Below are positions 48,048-59,630 of a DNA stretch of 64,000 nt, piece by piece. Made by a program: the position numbers and the translations under genes. Under the pieces are notes generated by a model. The model was not told the origin of the DNA, made no database searches, and worked only from the letters and a program-made list of their open reading frames with translations. This stretch comes from Tausonia pullulans (taxonomy: Eukaryota; Basidiomycota; Tremellomycetes; Cystofilobasidiales; Mrakiaceae), in the NCBI GenBank assembly GCA_951802195.1, contig OX637639.1, forward strand, positions 12,501-76,500, written 5' to 3'. Position 1 is the first letter of the stretch, and each line of letters opens with the position of its first letter.

Positions 48048-51000
48048 ATGGCCCCAAGTGACAATGGCTTCTCGGATGATGACGAGGACCGCTTCGACGA
48101 CTCCGGAGCGGCTTCCTCAAGCGCAAGCAAGAAGCGCAAGCTCAACCGTGCATGTGCGTCCCACGCCGCTCTTCCCGGGCGCGACGACGACGCTCGAGCG
48201 GAAGAAGTGAGGAGGGGAAAAGCCGGCAGGCGGCGCTGACCGAGGTCTCTTCGCGTGCGTGCATTCCTCGCACGCCTTCAGGCGATACGTGCCGTCGACG
48301 CAAGGTGAACTGGCTTCAGTAGAATGACTTGTTCCCCGGAGCGGAACAACTGACTTGTTCTACCCGTGCCAGCAACGATGTGATGTTGCCGAGAGGCCTG
48401 ACAACCGTGCGTTGTCCCATGCCGCTCCCGCCTCGCTCGCTGCACTCTGACGTCGACGGGAGCTTCACTATCCAGAATGCAGCAACTGCCAGCTCATCAA
48501 CTCGACATGCACTTTCAATGAGACGTCCACGAAGAGAGCGCCGCCGAAAGGGTGCGTCTCATTCGATATCTCACCTAGAGTCAAGACGAGGCTAATATCG
48601 CCCTACCCAAACAGCTACGTCGAGAGCCTCGAATATCGAGTCCGGTCGTTGGAAGCTGTACGTGACCGATTGCCAAAAGCGACTCGAGAGAGACAAGGCG
48701 CTGAAAAGTCTCTTTACCTCACTTGCAGTTCATTACCGAGGCACGCCCATGCACACTTGCCTCTCTTTCGTCAAGGGCATGTCCTGATATTCCCTCATAA
48801 CCAGCGCCTTCCGGACGCCGATATTCCCACTCTCTTCGGTCCGCCACTCAACCCTGCCCAATTCGCCAATCGCCGGAGGGCCAACTTCCCAGTCCCATCA
48901 CGAGGACTCTTCATACCGAGCTCTGGCAAAGGCGACCTTGCGACCCTACCAAATAGAGCTTCCTCTGTTATTCCAACCTCAAGACGGCCGGCAGCCAGCG
49001 AGAACACTATCTCAAGTCTGGGGGCCAAACCCGCAGTCGGCACGCCGCTCCCATTGCTAAAGGAGGAGACTGCCTCGGCACACCTCTCGCGAGCGCCTGC
49101 ACCTGCTCGTCCAAGCAGTGTCACATCTTCATCCGTTCCAACCTCTCTGGCTCAAGCTTCGTCGTCGTGCGCTCAGCCTGTAATGGGGACGAGCATCGCC
49201 CCAGAGTCGCCGCCTAACCGTCAGGTCGAAGATCGTGTCATCCACAACTTTCTCACAGTGCAACACAAGGACGAGATGCTCTTCCGCAGGTATCTTGGCA
49301 GGTCCTCCGTGCTGTCGATTCTTCACATCGCCGTCGGACTCAAGTACCGGGAGAATGGGGCGCGCTGTAAGCAAACTCATCGGCATGCTCATCGCAAGTC
49401 GAGAGCGACAAGCTAATGCAACGTTTCCTCCAGTCAACGAAGAGCTCAAACTTATCACGGGACTACATCGCGAGAGCTATTGGCGGATCCCTCCCTGGGA
49501 GACGACACCGCCGCTCCAACTTCCTCCACGACAGCCGCATGGCATCGGCTTGAGCGATGCTGACCGTGCTGTCCTCGAGCAGCTCGACCCGCTCGTCAGC
49601 TGGCCCGCCGATGACCTGGCTCACGTACTCATCGATCTCTACGTGCGTGCCAAGGTAGAAGTTCGATTTTGAGACTGCGCACTTATACGATTTGGCCCGT
49701 TTTGTTCAGTTTCAACACGTCAACGTCATCTTCCCCCTCTTTCACCGGAGAACGTTCGACCAGTGCGTAGCCGCCTGAGTTTGAAAGATTGTCACGCATG
49801 TCCTCTGACTGCTCTTGGCGTCGGCAGGCTCTATGCCTCCTACCTCTACGAGTCCGACCTCGGCTTTGCGCGTATCTGTTTGCTCATATTCGCCGTGGCG
49901 TCGTCATACTCAGGCGATACGCGTGTGCGATCGCCTCGCAAAAATGGGGGAACCTATGGACGTGAGCAGCAACGTCGCAAATTGGCGCAACCTCTATATC
50001 ACTCCCTGACCCTCCTTGGCTCTGTTTTCTACTCAGCGCAATCCTCTGGCTGGGTCTTCTACCACGCCTTCACACGGCTCATCCGGCACCGTGGCGCGCC
50101 CACACAGCTGTACGACCTCCAGGTTGCGGTGGTAGGTCCTAAACTCCTGCAGTACCGCATCATGCCATTCCCCAAGCAGAGTCTAACGCAGGTCACTCAA
50201 CATCCGCTCTTCAGCTTCTCATGCAGTTCCTCGGCAGGACCTCTCAGCCGTGCGCCGCTGCCATAGCAATTGCAGAGGGACTTCAATACGCTCAGGTTCG
50301 TTACCGCTAGCTCGACTGCTAGGTATACTGTTTTTTTTAAAATTCCACTCACCCTTACAGGATATCGGCATCCACCGCCGCGGCGTCCGTCGATCCTCAG
50401 ATCCAATCGAGAACGAGCTTTTCCGGCGAGCATTCTGGTGGTGCGTTTTTCTCACTGATGTCGTCTTGCGAGTCGTTGCTGACCCATACCATCGCTTCTT
50501 CAGCCTCTATATTTATGACCGTTTTGGAGCGACTGTCTGGGGTCGGCACGTCTCTCTCGCTGAGGCCAAGTGAGCACCCTTTATTGTTTACCCTGCCGTG
50601 GGTCTCTTTTGCTAATCTCCTCCCATCAATCCCAGCCTGGACGCCGATCTCCCGCATGAGTGTGACGACGAGTTCTGGGCGCCGAACGCGCGGGGTGAAA
50701 GCTTCCAGCAGCCCGTGGACCAACCGAGCAGAATCTCGGTCTTTCTTCATCTCATCCGTCTCGCTCGTCTCCAGACGTCTGTACTCTCCCGCTTGGTTCG
50801 CCCCTTCTCCTCTTCGTTCGCTAGCCCTCTGCTCTTCCTGACGCCATTGCTTTAGTATCTCTGCCGGCTGTCGTGGCGCGGTCAGGGCGAGGCCGTCAAG
50901 GAACTTAATGCTGAACTGACGGCATGGCATGCAGCTATCCCACCTCAGTGAGTCTATGGCTGTATCAAGAGCCGAAAGAAAAGAGCCTGCCGCTGACGTG

Positions 51001-52332
51001 TGGTTGCTTTGTCGCTCAGCCTTCACTGGGACATCAACCATCCCGACCCCATCTCGTTCAGGCAGAGCACCTTCGTGTGTTCCGTCCTCTTCTCGACCTC
51101 TCGACGGCGAGCCGGCGCTGACACTTATTCTCTCTCAAATCTAGCTTATCGTCAGTTACCACAGCCTCCGAGTGCGTTCCTTCTTCTTCTCTAATCCGCC
51201 GACTCTCCGCTGAAAATTGTTCGCAGGCAATGGTCCACCGCCCCTACCTGCCGTCTCCAGAGCATCCAATCTCGCTGTCCAACAAGGCGTTCGCCACATG
51301 CGTCGATGCAGCCAACTTCGGGTCCGCGGCCCTACACCTCGCATTTCAACGAGAAAAGGTGCTCCCGCTCAACGCGGATATGTCCTACGTGCGTCCTCAC
51401 TTTGAAAGGATCATGTTTCTTCGCCTTGCAGCTGATCCATTCCAACTTGCACCGCAGGTCTTTGCTATGATCCTGCTCGTGGCTATGTGGGGCGCTCGTG
51501 AGACCGGTCTCGTCAATGATCCGGCTATTGCGGTCTCTGGCGTCGAGCGTTGTCTGTCTATTCTCAGCGAGTTCACCTCGAGGCACCACGCCATGAATCG
51601 CGGGATGTTAGTTAAGCTATCTCGCCTCCGAGTCTTTTATGAAGTCCTGATCTCACAACCTCTTCCTCTTTCAGCGAGACCATTGAGGTCCTCATCGCCC
51701 CACGGGTCGACTACTTAGCCGAATCTCTCAACGGCCGCGCCGAACGAGAACGCCGAATCGCGGAAGCCAAGATCCGCGCCGCCACCTGGTCCTCAGACGA
51801 CGGAGACTTTGAGGTCCGACCTCTCATTCGCACGGCTCGCTGGAACTACGAGCTGGATCATAGAGGTCACGGAGGAGGAGCACTTTCTTTTCCCGCCACC
51901 GAGCAGCAACACCACGACAGCCACTACCAACACCCGGTCTCAGCATCGCGCGAGCAAGGGGGGTCGGCTCCATTTGCGATGCCCTTGCAGCCGCTGGGTT
52001 CCGGCTCTCCGCTCACGGGACTTCCCTGGCTTGATGCTGTCGACTTTTTCGGAGGTGAGCTTCCTGTCACATTTGCTCTGTTTGTATTAACGCTGACATC
52101 AGACGCAGCCGAGTTCGACGCGATTGGGTGGCAGTCGCCGTCCGAGTCACCAGGGAGTGGTCGTACGTCTCTCCTCTTCCACCGTTTGTCCGCCAGTCCA
52201 TGCTGAACCCTCAATCTAGAGCTCTACAGCTCCGGCACGCCCAGTAGCACCTCTGAGCTCGAGCTTGTCGACCCCATGCTCGTGATGCTCGGCCTCGCGC
52301 CCCCGTCTCACGAGCAGCAGCAGAAGCATTGA
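48048..52332 (+). CDS. Zn2Cys6 fungal transcription factor
   Basis: Nuclear DNA-binding regulator with an N-terminal binuclear zinc cluster and a fungal-specific middle homology domain. The cluster is split over four exons (48048-48153, 48282-48304, 48373-48406, 48476-48551) and reads CDTCRRRKQRCD, nine residues, then CSNC and six residues to the last Cys (C-x2-C-x6-C-x9-C-x2-C-x6-C), with basic KKRKLNR just before. The next exon gives YVESLEYRVRSLEA, a coiled linker; whether the following 146 bases are intron or coding is unresolved. Then VIHNFLTVQHKDEMLFRRYL and GRSSVLSILHIAVGLKYR start the middle domain, continuing through many small exons: WRIPPWET, HVNVIFPLFHRRTFD, GWVFYHAFTRLIRHRGAP, AIAIAEGLQYAQDIGIHRR, LFRRAFW, LYIYDRFGATVWGRHVSLAE and HWDINHPDPISFRQSTF. 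The C-terminus (GSGSPLTGLPWLDAVDFFG… MLVMLGLAPPSHEQQQKH) is acidic-hydrophobic. Tail-to-tail with the transporter; target genes unknown. Confidence 0.82.
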
Positions 52333-52517
52333 GGTTGCGTCGAGCATTCTTTTGCTGAAACGTCAGGTCGGTGGGGAAGGAATGGAGTATTTGAATCGAT
52401 GATAGATTCCTGTCCTTCGTCGTGAATGACAAAAAGAAAGAAGAAAAATCTGCCCCGTCTTCCTCCCTTCTTGTTCCAGCGAGCAAGCTCAGAGACAAGA
52501 TGGCCCAGTGTGCAATC

Positions 52518-55419
52518 TCACTCCCCCTCCCCAAACGAGGCGGCAGCATCCTCGACGTCCTCGGCCCTCTCAAAGGGTAAGAGCGACGCGCATACCGCCG
52601 ACAGGCCAAACACGCTTGCGCTGACCCAGAGAGCTAGTGAGGGCCCGATGGGGAGGAGGAAACCTGTGAGGAGGGGAGCGGCGATGCCCGTGCTTTGAAG
52701 GGGGGTTGGGGAGAAGGTCATCGTCCATACTGAAGGAAGGGGGTGAGAAAGTAGTAGTGGACAGCACGAACAGACGTGAGATGGCTGCCGCGGAACCAGT
52801 GGCGGTGCCTCGAATGGAGGTGCTGTACATCTCGGGGGACATGCCGTAGAGGACGCTAGTTCGAAATGATCGGTCTCGTCAGTCGTTGGTTATTAGAAAA
52901 CATGCAAGATAAATAGTAAACGCACGAGTACATGGCCGTTCCAGCAAGACTTATGGCCATCGAGCTGACTATTACGCCAGCCTTTGACGTGACGCCGGAG
53001 AAGGCAAGCGTGGCGAGCGCCGTCGCGAGCGTAAGGAGGGCGAGGGTTTTGCGCCGGCCGAGGGTCGGACGCTCAATGAGGTACGCGCCGAGCTGGAGAT
53101 AGGGTCTTTCAGATGAGCCAAGAGAGGACTAGAGGCAAAGGGGAACGAACGAGTGCTCCGGGGCAGCCGGCGAGGGAGTAGAGGAGAAGCTCTTCAAGAG
53201 ACTCGGTGCGGCCGCCCTTTGTAGAGGCGGGATCGACGCGCTGCTCAAGTAGTATCCTGCGAAAGACGGGAGATCGCTTTTAGTGTCCGTGAGTGTTCGG
53301 AGGAAGGTTGCGGGGACAGACGGCAGAAAGGCGTTGAACATGGTGTAGGCTGACAAACTCCTCGTCAGTTATCCGTCGTTTTCCTTCCTCCTCACGGCAA
53401 TGGAGCTCACCGAGACTCGTCGCTCCCCAAATGAGCCACATCAGCACCGTCGTCCTCCGCCACTTGGGCGTAAAAATCTCCCCAATTTTGCCTGTCAAAG
53501 CGCCGAACAACCGCCCACTGGTACGGTAAATGCCTTCCGTCGACTCTTCAGAGCGAGGGTATGGATGGCGGTTACTCCGCCTCTGGTCATCCATCCACGA
53601 GTGGCGTAATGATGGTCTAGAGGAGGGCCGGCCTATTGGTGTCAAGCGCCGAATTTCATCGTCATCGTCGACGGACTCTTGCAGATCGAGCATGAGGTTA
53701 TGCGTCTGCTCCATCGTCGGTGTCCGAAACGGGAAACTCTCTGCCGGTCGGGAGGTCGCTTGGCTGGAGGTGCCGTAGTCTAAGTCTTGGGCTGCTCCGG
53801 CTGAAGGGGAATGATCTCGTCGTGGGGGAGGTGATTGTGGGGAAGCTGCAGGGGAAGGGAGGGAATTTCGGACGGGGGTGTGAGTGAAAGCACTGGACGC
53901 TCTACTCCCGCCGCCTACGTCCTCGAGATCGAGGGAGAGACGTCGATCGTTAAAGGCAACGATCCGACGAAGGACCGCAAGCGCCTCGTCTGCACGGCCT
54001 TCGTTGACGAGGAACCGTGGAGACTCGTGGAGACGGAAGAGGAAGAGGCGAGCGATGCACATGAGGAGAGTCTGAGGACGAAGCATGGTCAGTCGAAGAC
54101 TACGGCTGGCTGGCTGGCATGAGTACACACGAGCAGGCCAAGGATGCGAAGCAGCCATCGCCAGCCGAGATTTTGAGTTGCCACGTCGCAGGAGGAAGCT
54201 GTCAGTCCTTCGGGGCAGGAGTTGGCAGGGATGATGGAGAGCGCGAGAATGGAGGTGACGGTCGCTCCAAGAGAGAAGAAGACAGAGAGGCCTGTTGATC
54301 TGAATCAGGTAAAGTACTGCGAGAGGAAAGGGTCGAAGAAGGCAACCGACCCGTGAGGAGGTACTGCGATCGCTTAGGAGTGTTTTCCAAAAAGATGGTG
54401 CCATCTGCAAGAAAAGAGACGGGTTCAGCATAACCCCGCGACCCCATTCAAAGCAGACCAAGCCTCACCTGTCGGCATGCTGCCCTGTTGACAAGATCAA
54501 ATTGTCACCATGAGCTCCATAGGGACAAGGACTGATCTTTACTGACTCCAACAGCCGTTCCTAGAAAGAAGATCCCGAGGCGGAGGGTGCCGAAGGACTG
54601 AGCATACGAGCAGAGGACCCCAAAGATGCCCGTGAGAGCGAGAGTCATGTTGAAAGGGATCGTCCTTCCCAGGAGATCGGCCGAGCACCCCCAGCTAATG
54701 GCGCCGACCATCATGCCGCCTGTGCGGTGCGCTTCTTAGCTAGTGGCAGGGGAGAGGCGGGGGCAGGAGGCACTCACACATCATGGCTGATGAGAGCGTG
54801 GCGATCGTCTTTGGGGCCAGGGAGAACTCGTCCGCGACTCGGGGAAGAATGACGGCGAGCGTGGTAAGATACATGTTGTCGCAGAGCCTGGTGCGAGCAT
54901 GATGTGAGTAAAGAGTAAAAGAAACAGCCCGCCAACTACTTCCGAAGTAACCGCCCTTCTAAGCCACACCTCGCATTCTTGCGAGACTATAAATGGTAAT
55001 AAAAAAAGGACTCACCAGCCGAAGCCACATAGAAACTAGAAGAGTGTGTTCAAGGCAAGACGTCGAATGGATGAGCCCGCGGCCGGATCATCCCACTCCA
55101 CGGACCGACTTACAAGAAGCCTCCATTGATACCTCCCCATCCCGATGCGTTCGAGCGTTATTTCGAGGCTGACCTCCTTCTCTAGGTGGGATAGCTCGCT
55201 TGCCTCGTCGTTGGCGTCGTCGTCACCGGAGCCGAGGTCTTCGCCGTCTAGCGCGTCGTCACTCTTCAGCGGCCTGCTACAACGGCCGCTCTCGTCATCG
55301 TCATCCCCGTGAACCGTCGAAGTAGGCCTGAGTGCGTAGGAGGGAGCATGTTCATGCTGCAATGGCTTTCGTGTGGCGGCCTTTGCAGAGGAGAATGAAG
55401 GCATGCGGGGGAGGGCCAT
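52518..55419 (-). CDS. SV2-like major facilitator transporter
   Basis: Twelve-helix secondary transporter of the SV2-like group; substrate unknown. The N-terminal cytosolic segment is acidic and ends HLEKEVSLEITLERIGMGRY. Then a 20-nt exon gives FLCGFGW, followed by LCDNMYLTTLAVILPRVADE and helices. The signature loop GCSADLLGR fits G-x3-D-x2-GR. A 16-nt exon (54484-54469) supplies GGSMPTD at the helix 4 entry, then GTIFLENTPKRSQYLLTG, LSVFFSLGATVTSILAL, GWRWLLRILGLL and FLFRLHESPRFLVNEGRADE (PESPR-like motif). The central loop is unusually long and Ser/Pro-rich with acidic patches. Then WRRTTVLMWLIWGATSL, AYTMFNAFLPS, TESLEELLLYSLAGCPGAL, LGAYLIERPTLGRRKTLALL, YGMSPEMYSTSIRGTATGSA and LQSTGIAAPLLTGFLLPIGP. 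The stop is at 52518. The splice around 53270 is ambiguous. Converges on the zinc-cluster gene 186 bases away. Confidence 0.88.
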
Positions 55420-55985
55420 GGCGAGCGGTGGGCAGCAGTGAGCACGTCGATGACGTGACGACGCGACTAGCGCGGGCAGCAGGCCGAGAAGTAACGCCGG
55501 TTCTAGCTCTAAACTTTGAATGCGAGAGTAGAGGCGGCGGCAGCTGAAATGAGTGGAGTGAAGTGAGCTGAGAGTGTGTGTTGGATGGGGGGAAGGCGAG
55601 AGGAGGGTGCGCGGGCTTCTCTAAGGAGGCGGGAGTGGCGCCGACAACGTTAATGCAATCGATGGGACAGCCTGTCCCGCGTATACTATCACCCCACTCG
55701 CTCGCGACATTTTTGGCATGGCTCCCACTTACACAGCCAATGGCGGTGTAGACAATAGTTTTGGCAGAATATTCAGCCTCGGCAATGGAGGAAAAAGGAA
55801 GGGTTTTACCAGTCGGCTTGTGCTGTTCATTTCTGTGTGTGCCCGCCCTGGCCTTCATGGAATCGAGCTCGCTCTACATTCTTGGAAGAGAGCAGTGAGC
55901 GCCTGAGTCGTTAAGATAGACATCATAATCTGTTGAAATAACCGGCCGCCTTCCAGCGACAGTGGCCTGCCATTTGGCGCTTCGT
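55420..55985. other. Promoter side of the transporter; no gene seen
   Basis: About 570 bases upstream of the minus strand transporter. A short plus frame at 55718 begins MAPTYTANGGVDNSFGRIF but has no supporting motif. Confidence 0.5.
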
Positions 55986-55989
55986 TCGA

Positions 55990-58010
55990 AGACCTCCGTC
56001 GACCCCCGTTAGAGCCGAGTGATTATATCTAGCAGGCTGAGATTGAAGCCCTAGGGACAACATTCATGCCTGCCCTCATTGTCATGGCTGGTATTCTCTA
56101 TGTGGTATCCATCCCCCTTCTCTGAGTGACACGTCCCATTCGCTAACGTCATTTCTCGAACAATACTCACGCCTCAAGCCCTGGTCACTACAGGCAGCTT
56201 CTCATCGCACTCCATTAGCTGGAAGCATCTCAACGGCTGCAACGCCCATTGCCTATGTGTTCTTCGCCAAATGCCGAATACCTGTGCGGGCGTTTGCTGA
56301 ACGCGCAGCACCTCCAACGGAACGAGTTCGTCCAAGAGCCAGGCGTTCAGCCTCTCTCTCGTCGTCCTCAGTTGGCCCACCATTATTGTCTCGTCCCAGT
56401 CAATCTTATTCCTGGTGCTCTTCGTTGCGAAATCTTTCGAGGACAAGCAGCTGCCGGCGTACTCGAGACTGGAAGCGCTCGCGCGTCTTGGCCTTGACGT
56501 AGTCTATCGAACATTATAAGATTCTGTCCAGGAAATAAATTGGCTGACACAGTTACTTGTCGTAATGACGGGCTCCCAGATCCCAATACGTTTACTTTCT
56601 CTCTGCCCACTCTTCGGCGCGCCACATCAACTCATTTCTCTAATTCCCTCAACCCCGCTTTCACTCAGATCTCGTGAATTTGTTGCCCTCGCTCGTCGCC
56701 TCTCCCTACGCCGGACTCTTTGTCCTAGAGGCGTTCAACGTGCCCTCCCAGCCCTCAGAGGAAGAAGTGGAAATAATACAAAGAAAGTCGACCTGGAAGG
56801 AGAAGCCTCTCGCTCCCAGAGCCTGTGGGCTTGCTGAACCCACAAACGACGTGCGAGGACGATGTAGACCGTCGGCAGCTGCTATGTCTCGCGTGCTGGG
56901 TTTCTTTTCTACCTTTCTGGTGGTGCGGTCGTCGTCGTCGTCGTCGTTGTTAAAGTCTGACTTAACCTCGTTCATCTGGGGACAGATGGACTTCATCGCC
57001 ACAACCGCACTCCTTTTCTCTCGGACCGGTGCGTTAGCCGCTCGCTCCTTCCTCCTACGCATGCTGACTCATTGAGTCTCGTCTCCGTCCAAATGTTTCA
57101 CTACGATCTCGACTGGTGTTTTTCGTTTATCGGTATGTGCCTTCGTCGCTGACCATCTGCTTTCTTTCATAGCACAACTAACTACACGCACGTGTGGTCC
57201 ACACTCTCCCGAGCAATGTCCTTCCTCGGGCTGGCCACTTTCGTCTTCTATATGGCCGGAGGGTAGTTGCTTCTCGGAGGGATAAAACAGGTGCAGGAGG
57301 GTGGACTACAGAAGGGGATGCTACTCTATCGCTCGGGGGGAGAGAGCAACGGGTCAATGAGCGGCAATGTAGACCCAGCAGATGAGGCGAGGCGAACCAG
57401 TGCGATGTACAAGTTCCTCCCCTCATCCCTTGCTGAACAGCCGCCACTGACCCGCATGTATACAGGTCGACCTCCTCCTTTTCTCCGTCCTCGTCAACGC
57501 CCTCTCTCTCTTCCTCGTCTTCCTCGCCCGTTTCCCACGAGATATCCTCTCCGGTCCGTCTCTTTTCCTCTTTCTTCTTTGGGAAACTGCCTCGCTCGCC
57601 TCTTGCCCACAAAAGCATTCGTCCTCTTCCTCCTCGGCTCAGGAGAGGTCTCAACCTTGAAAGCTGTCTTATTTCGCTCGTCCCAAAGCGCTTCTCCAGT
57701 TCATGACCCTTCTTCCTTTCTCTCTCAGCTGAAACGCGCATCTGCAAAAAGCCCGCGCGCGCTCACCGCCCTCGACATCCTCCCAAACACCGCCAAGTTC
57801 CTCGACCCACTCGTCATCGGCAGGCTATACGCTGCGCTTGTGTCGAGAGGAGGAGGGAGAGCGACCCATCTCTTTGGGGCTGTGGGTTCTTTGCGAGAGT
57901 TCGGGGGTGAATGGGACTGGGTTCGAGACTGCCGCGGCCAGACGGTGATGGGTGAGTGGGATGGAGCGTGGCATGCCTTTTTGGAGCGGAGTTATTGATT
58001 CTGCTGCAGA
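55990..58010 (+). other. Possible unrecognised multi-pass membrane gene (region B)
   Basis: Plus strand pieces with splice-like borders and about six hydrophobic segments: ALGTTFMPALIVMAGILYV (near 56050), VVLSWPTIIVSSQSILFLV (near 56370-56420), DLVNLLPSLVASPYAGLFVL (near 56670-56730), QMDFIATTALLFSRT (near 56985-57030), STLSRAMSFLGLATFVFYMA (near 57200-57260), and VDLLLFSVLVNALSLFLVF within an exon flanked by TACAG and a GGTCCGTC donor (57468-57553). A last stretch at 57731-57990 reads TALDILPNTAKFLDPLVIGR. The chain is consistent with a seven-helix protein with many introns, but I could not close the frame and cannot name a family. It may be intact and fast-evolving, or decayed. Confidence 0.4.
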
Positions 58011-58467
58011 GGGCATCGAATGGAGTTGGGAGGAGGGGGAGAGGCGGTTGTAGATTGGGCGGGAAGCCGGCGGTGGAGGAGGGAGCGAGGGTGTCAACAG
58101 AGAGGGGGTAAGAGAAAGCTGCCATCAAGAGAGAGTTGCCTGAGTCTGCAAGTAACGGACGGATGACTGACTGCTAGGATGTAGGAATAATATGGGAGAT
58201 ATATCATGCAGTGGGCGACGATGGCTTTGGATGCCCTTGAGAACCGTAGATAAACTCTGACGAGACAAGAGATCGCCGCCGACTTGTTTCATCCACCATC
58301 ATTCCGAACTTGACCAAAAACCACGAGTCAGGCGTATGTTCTTGACCCTCCTACGTTGCGGTATCGCATCAATTCGGACACAGGCGCGGCTGCGCGAATT
58401 CCGGAAGAATAGTTCGCCCTTTCTGTTCTCTTGGGCCTCGGCAGAAATTATCTCAGAGATGCAAAAC
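58011..58467. other. Spacer before the tRNA gene
   Basis: About 460 bases; no gene recognised. Confidence 0.55.
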
Positions 58468-58603
58468 TGTCCGAGATCGGGTTCGAACCGACGACCGCCT
58501 GCGATCTACAGTGTCAACGTGTTGATTCGTTGACCAGGTCTTTCTTAGACAGAAGGACCATGATGATGTAAAGCAGTTGCGCTAACCACTGCGCCACTCA
58601 GAC
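58468..58603 (-). tRNA. tRNA-Val (anticodon UAC) with 63-nt intron
   Basis: Read on the minus strand from 58603. Acceptor GTCTGAG pairs with CTCGGAC (one G-U), discriminator A at 58468. D stem GCGC/GCGC with an 8-nt loop AGTGGTTA. Anticodon arm CTGC/GCAG with loop TTTACA-C, giving anticodon TAC at 36-34 of the 5' half; the top pair of the stem is an A-G mismatch. Variable loop is 5 nt. T arm GTCGG-TTCGAAC-CCGAT. The mature length is 73. An intron (58504-58566) sits one base 3' of the anticodon, the canonical place for tRNA endonuclease splicing, and contains GTA that can pair with the anticodon. I read this by hand; the anticodon follows from the loop placement. Confidence 0.85.
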
Positions 58604-59565
58604 GATGGATGACACACCGTGGAAAAAGTTATACCAATGTGTTCGACAAAAGCATGCCAACCCTTTGTCCGACCTGGTAGAGACAAACCTAAATTAAAAG
58701 GCCATCATAAAAGGATGCGGTAGCCGGATATCGAAGGGAGGCTTGCTTCAATTCACTTTTTGCTTCCAGGTTGAGACGCATCAACCCCTCTTTCTTTCCT
58801 CATTCGTTTTTCCCCCTCCCACCTCGTTTGGGAGCGCGCGCGCAAGAACGCGCGGTCTCTTCCCCATCCGTCCGCTCCCAGTACGACGGGCGTTGTCCAT
58901 TTCAGTTGCGGGTGATCCGGTGGTCAGAAGACACAGAAGCAAGCGCCAATGGGGTCTGTTTGCACCCATGAAGGCCTTCGTGCGCGCGTCATTCGCAGAG
59001 CTGAGGCGATGTCCCTTCCCTGCCCGCCGAGATGAACGGGAGGGAACCATCGGCCGTCGTCGACGCCGAGCACTCGCCAGTGAGCTCGCTCCGAAAGAGC
59101 GAGCCGCAGCCGAGCCCCACAACCCCGGGGCGTCGGACGAACACGACCGTGCCTTGTATGTCAGCAGCGGTGTGCCTATCTCTGAGCTGTCTGTCTTTTG
59201 TCGTCCCATCCTTGGGCTACGCTTGGACTGAGTCCGCTGGTACCGGCGGCACTGGGGGAGCCAGGGAATTTCAAGCGACGGAGCCCCACGCTCGCCTCCA
59301 ACGGGGGCGAGGCGTCGGCTGGGCTCTGCGACGACGGCGAGGAACAAGACGGGCGAGAGACGGACGGCCTGGGTGGGCGAGTCGCTGTCGAGGCCGGCGG
59401 CGAGGCACGAGGAGTCCATCGGAACACGAGAGCCTAGCATGAGACGGATGGAGATGCAGAAAACGGAAGCCAGAGGGGCGAGGCGATGTGGCCTTGGCCC
59501 ACGCATGGCCCTGCGCAGGCCGGCGGCAGCGTTCCCTGCGCCCTCCAGCGAGAGCGACTGCATTT
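58604..59565. other. Upstream region of pyruvate kinase
   Basis: Nearly 1 kb, GC-rich at its right end. Long open frames occur on both strands (for example 260 codons on the minus strand) but none has family motifs or splice-linked partners; I read it as promoter and leader. Confidence 0.55.
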
Positions 59566-59630
59566 TGCTCTCCCCTCAACCCCCATCTCCCCCTCCTCTT
59601 CTCCCCCCCCTACATCCCTCTCTCCTCACC
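59566..59630 (+). promoter_or_regulatory. C/T-rich leader before pyruvate kinase ATG
   Basis: Pyrimidine tract of about 65 bases ending CTCTCCTCACC directly before the start codon; the strongest such tract in the window, fitting a highly expressed glycolytic gene. Confidence 0.5.

Noticed and set aside
56928-56955. GTC trinucleotide repeat, considered as a direct-repeat array
   Set aside because: Simple microsatellite without spacers; not CRISPR-like and short.
58781-59563. Minus strand open frame of 260 codons upstream of pyruvate kinase
   Set aside because: GC-rich region open in several frames at once; no motif, no splice partners, overlaps the promoter side of pyruvate kinase.
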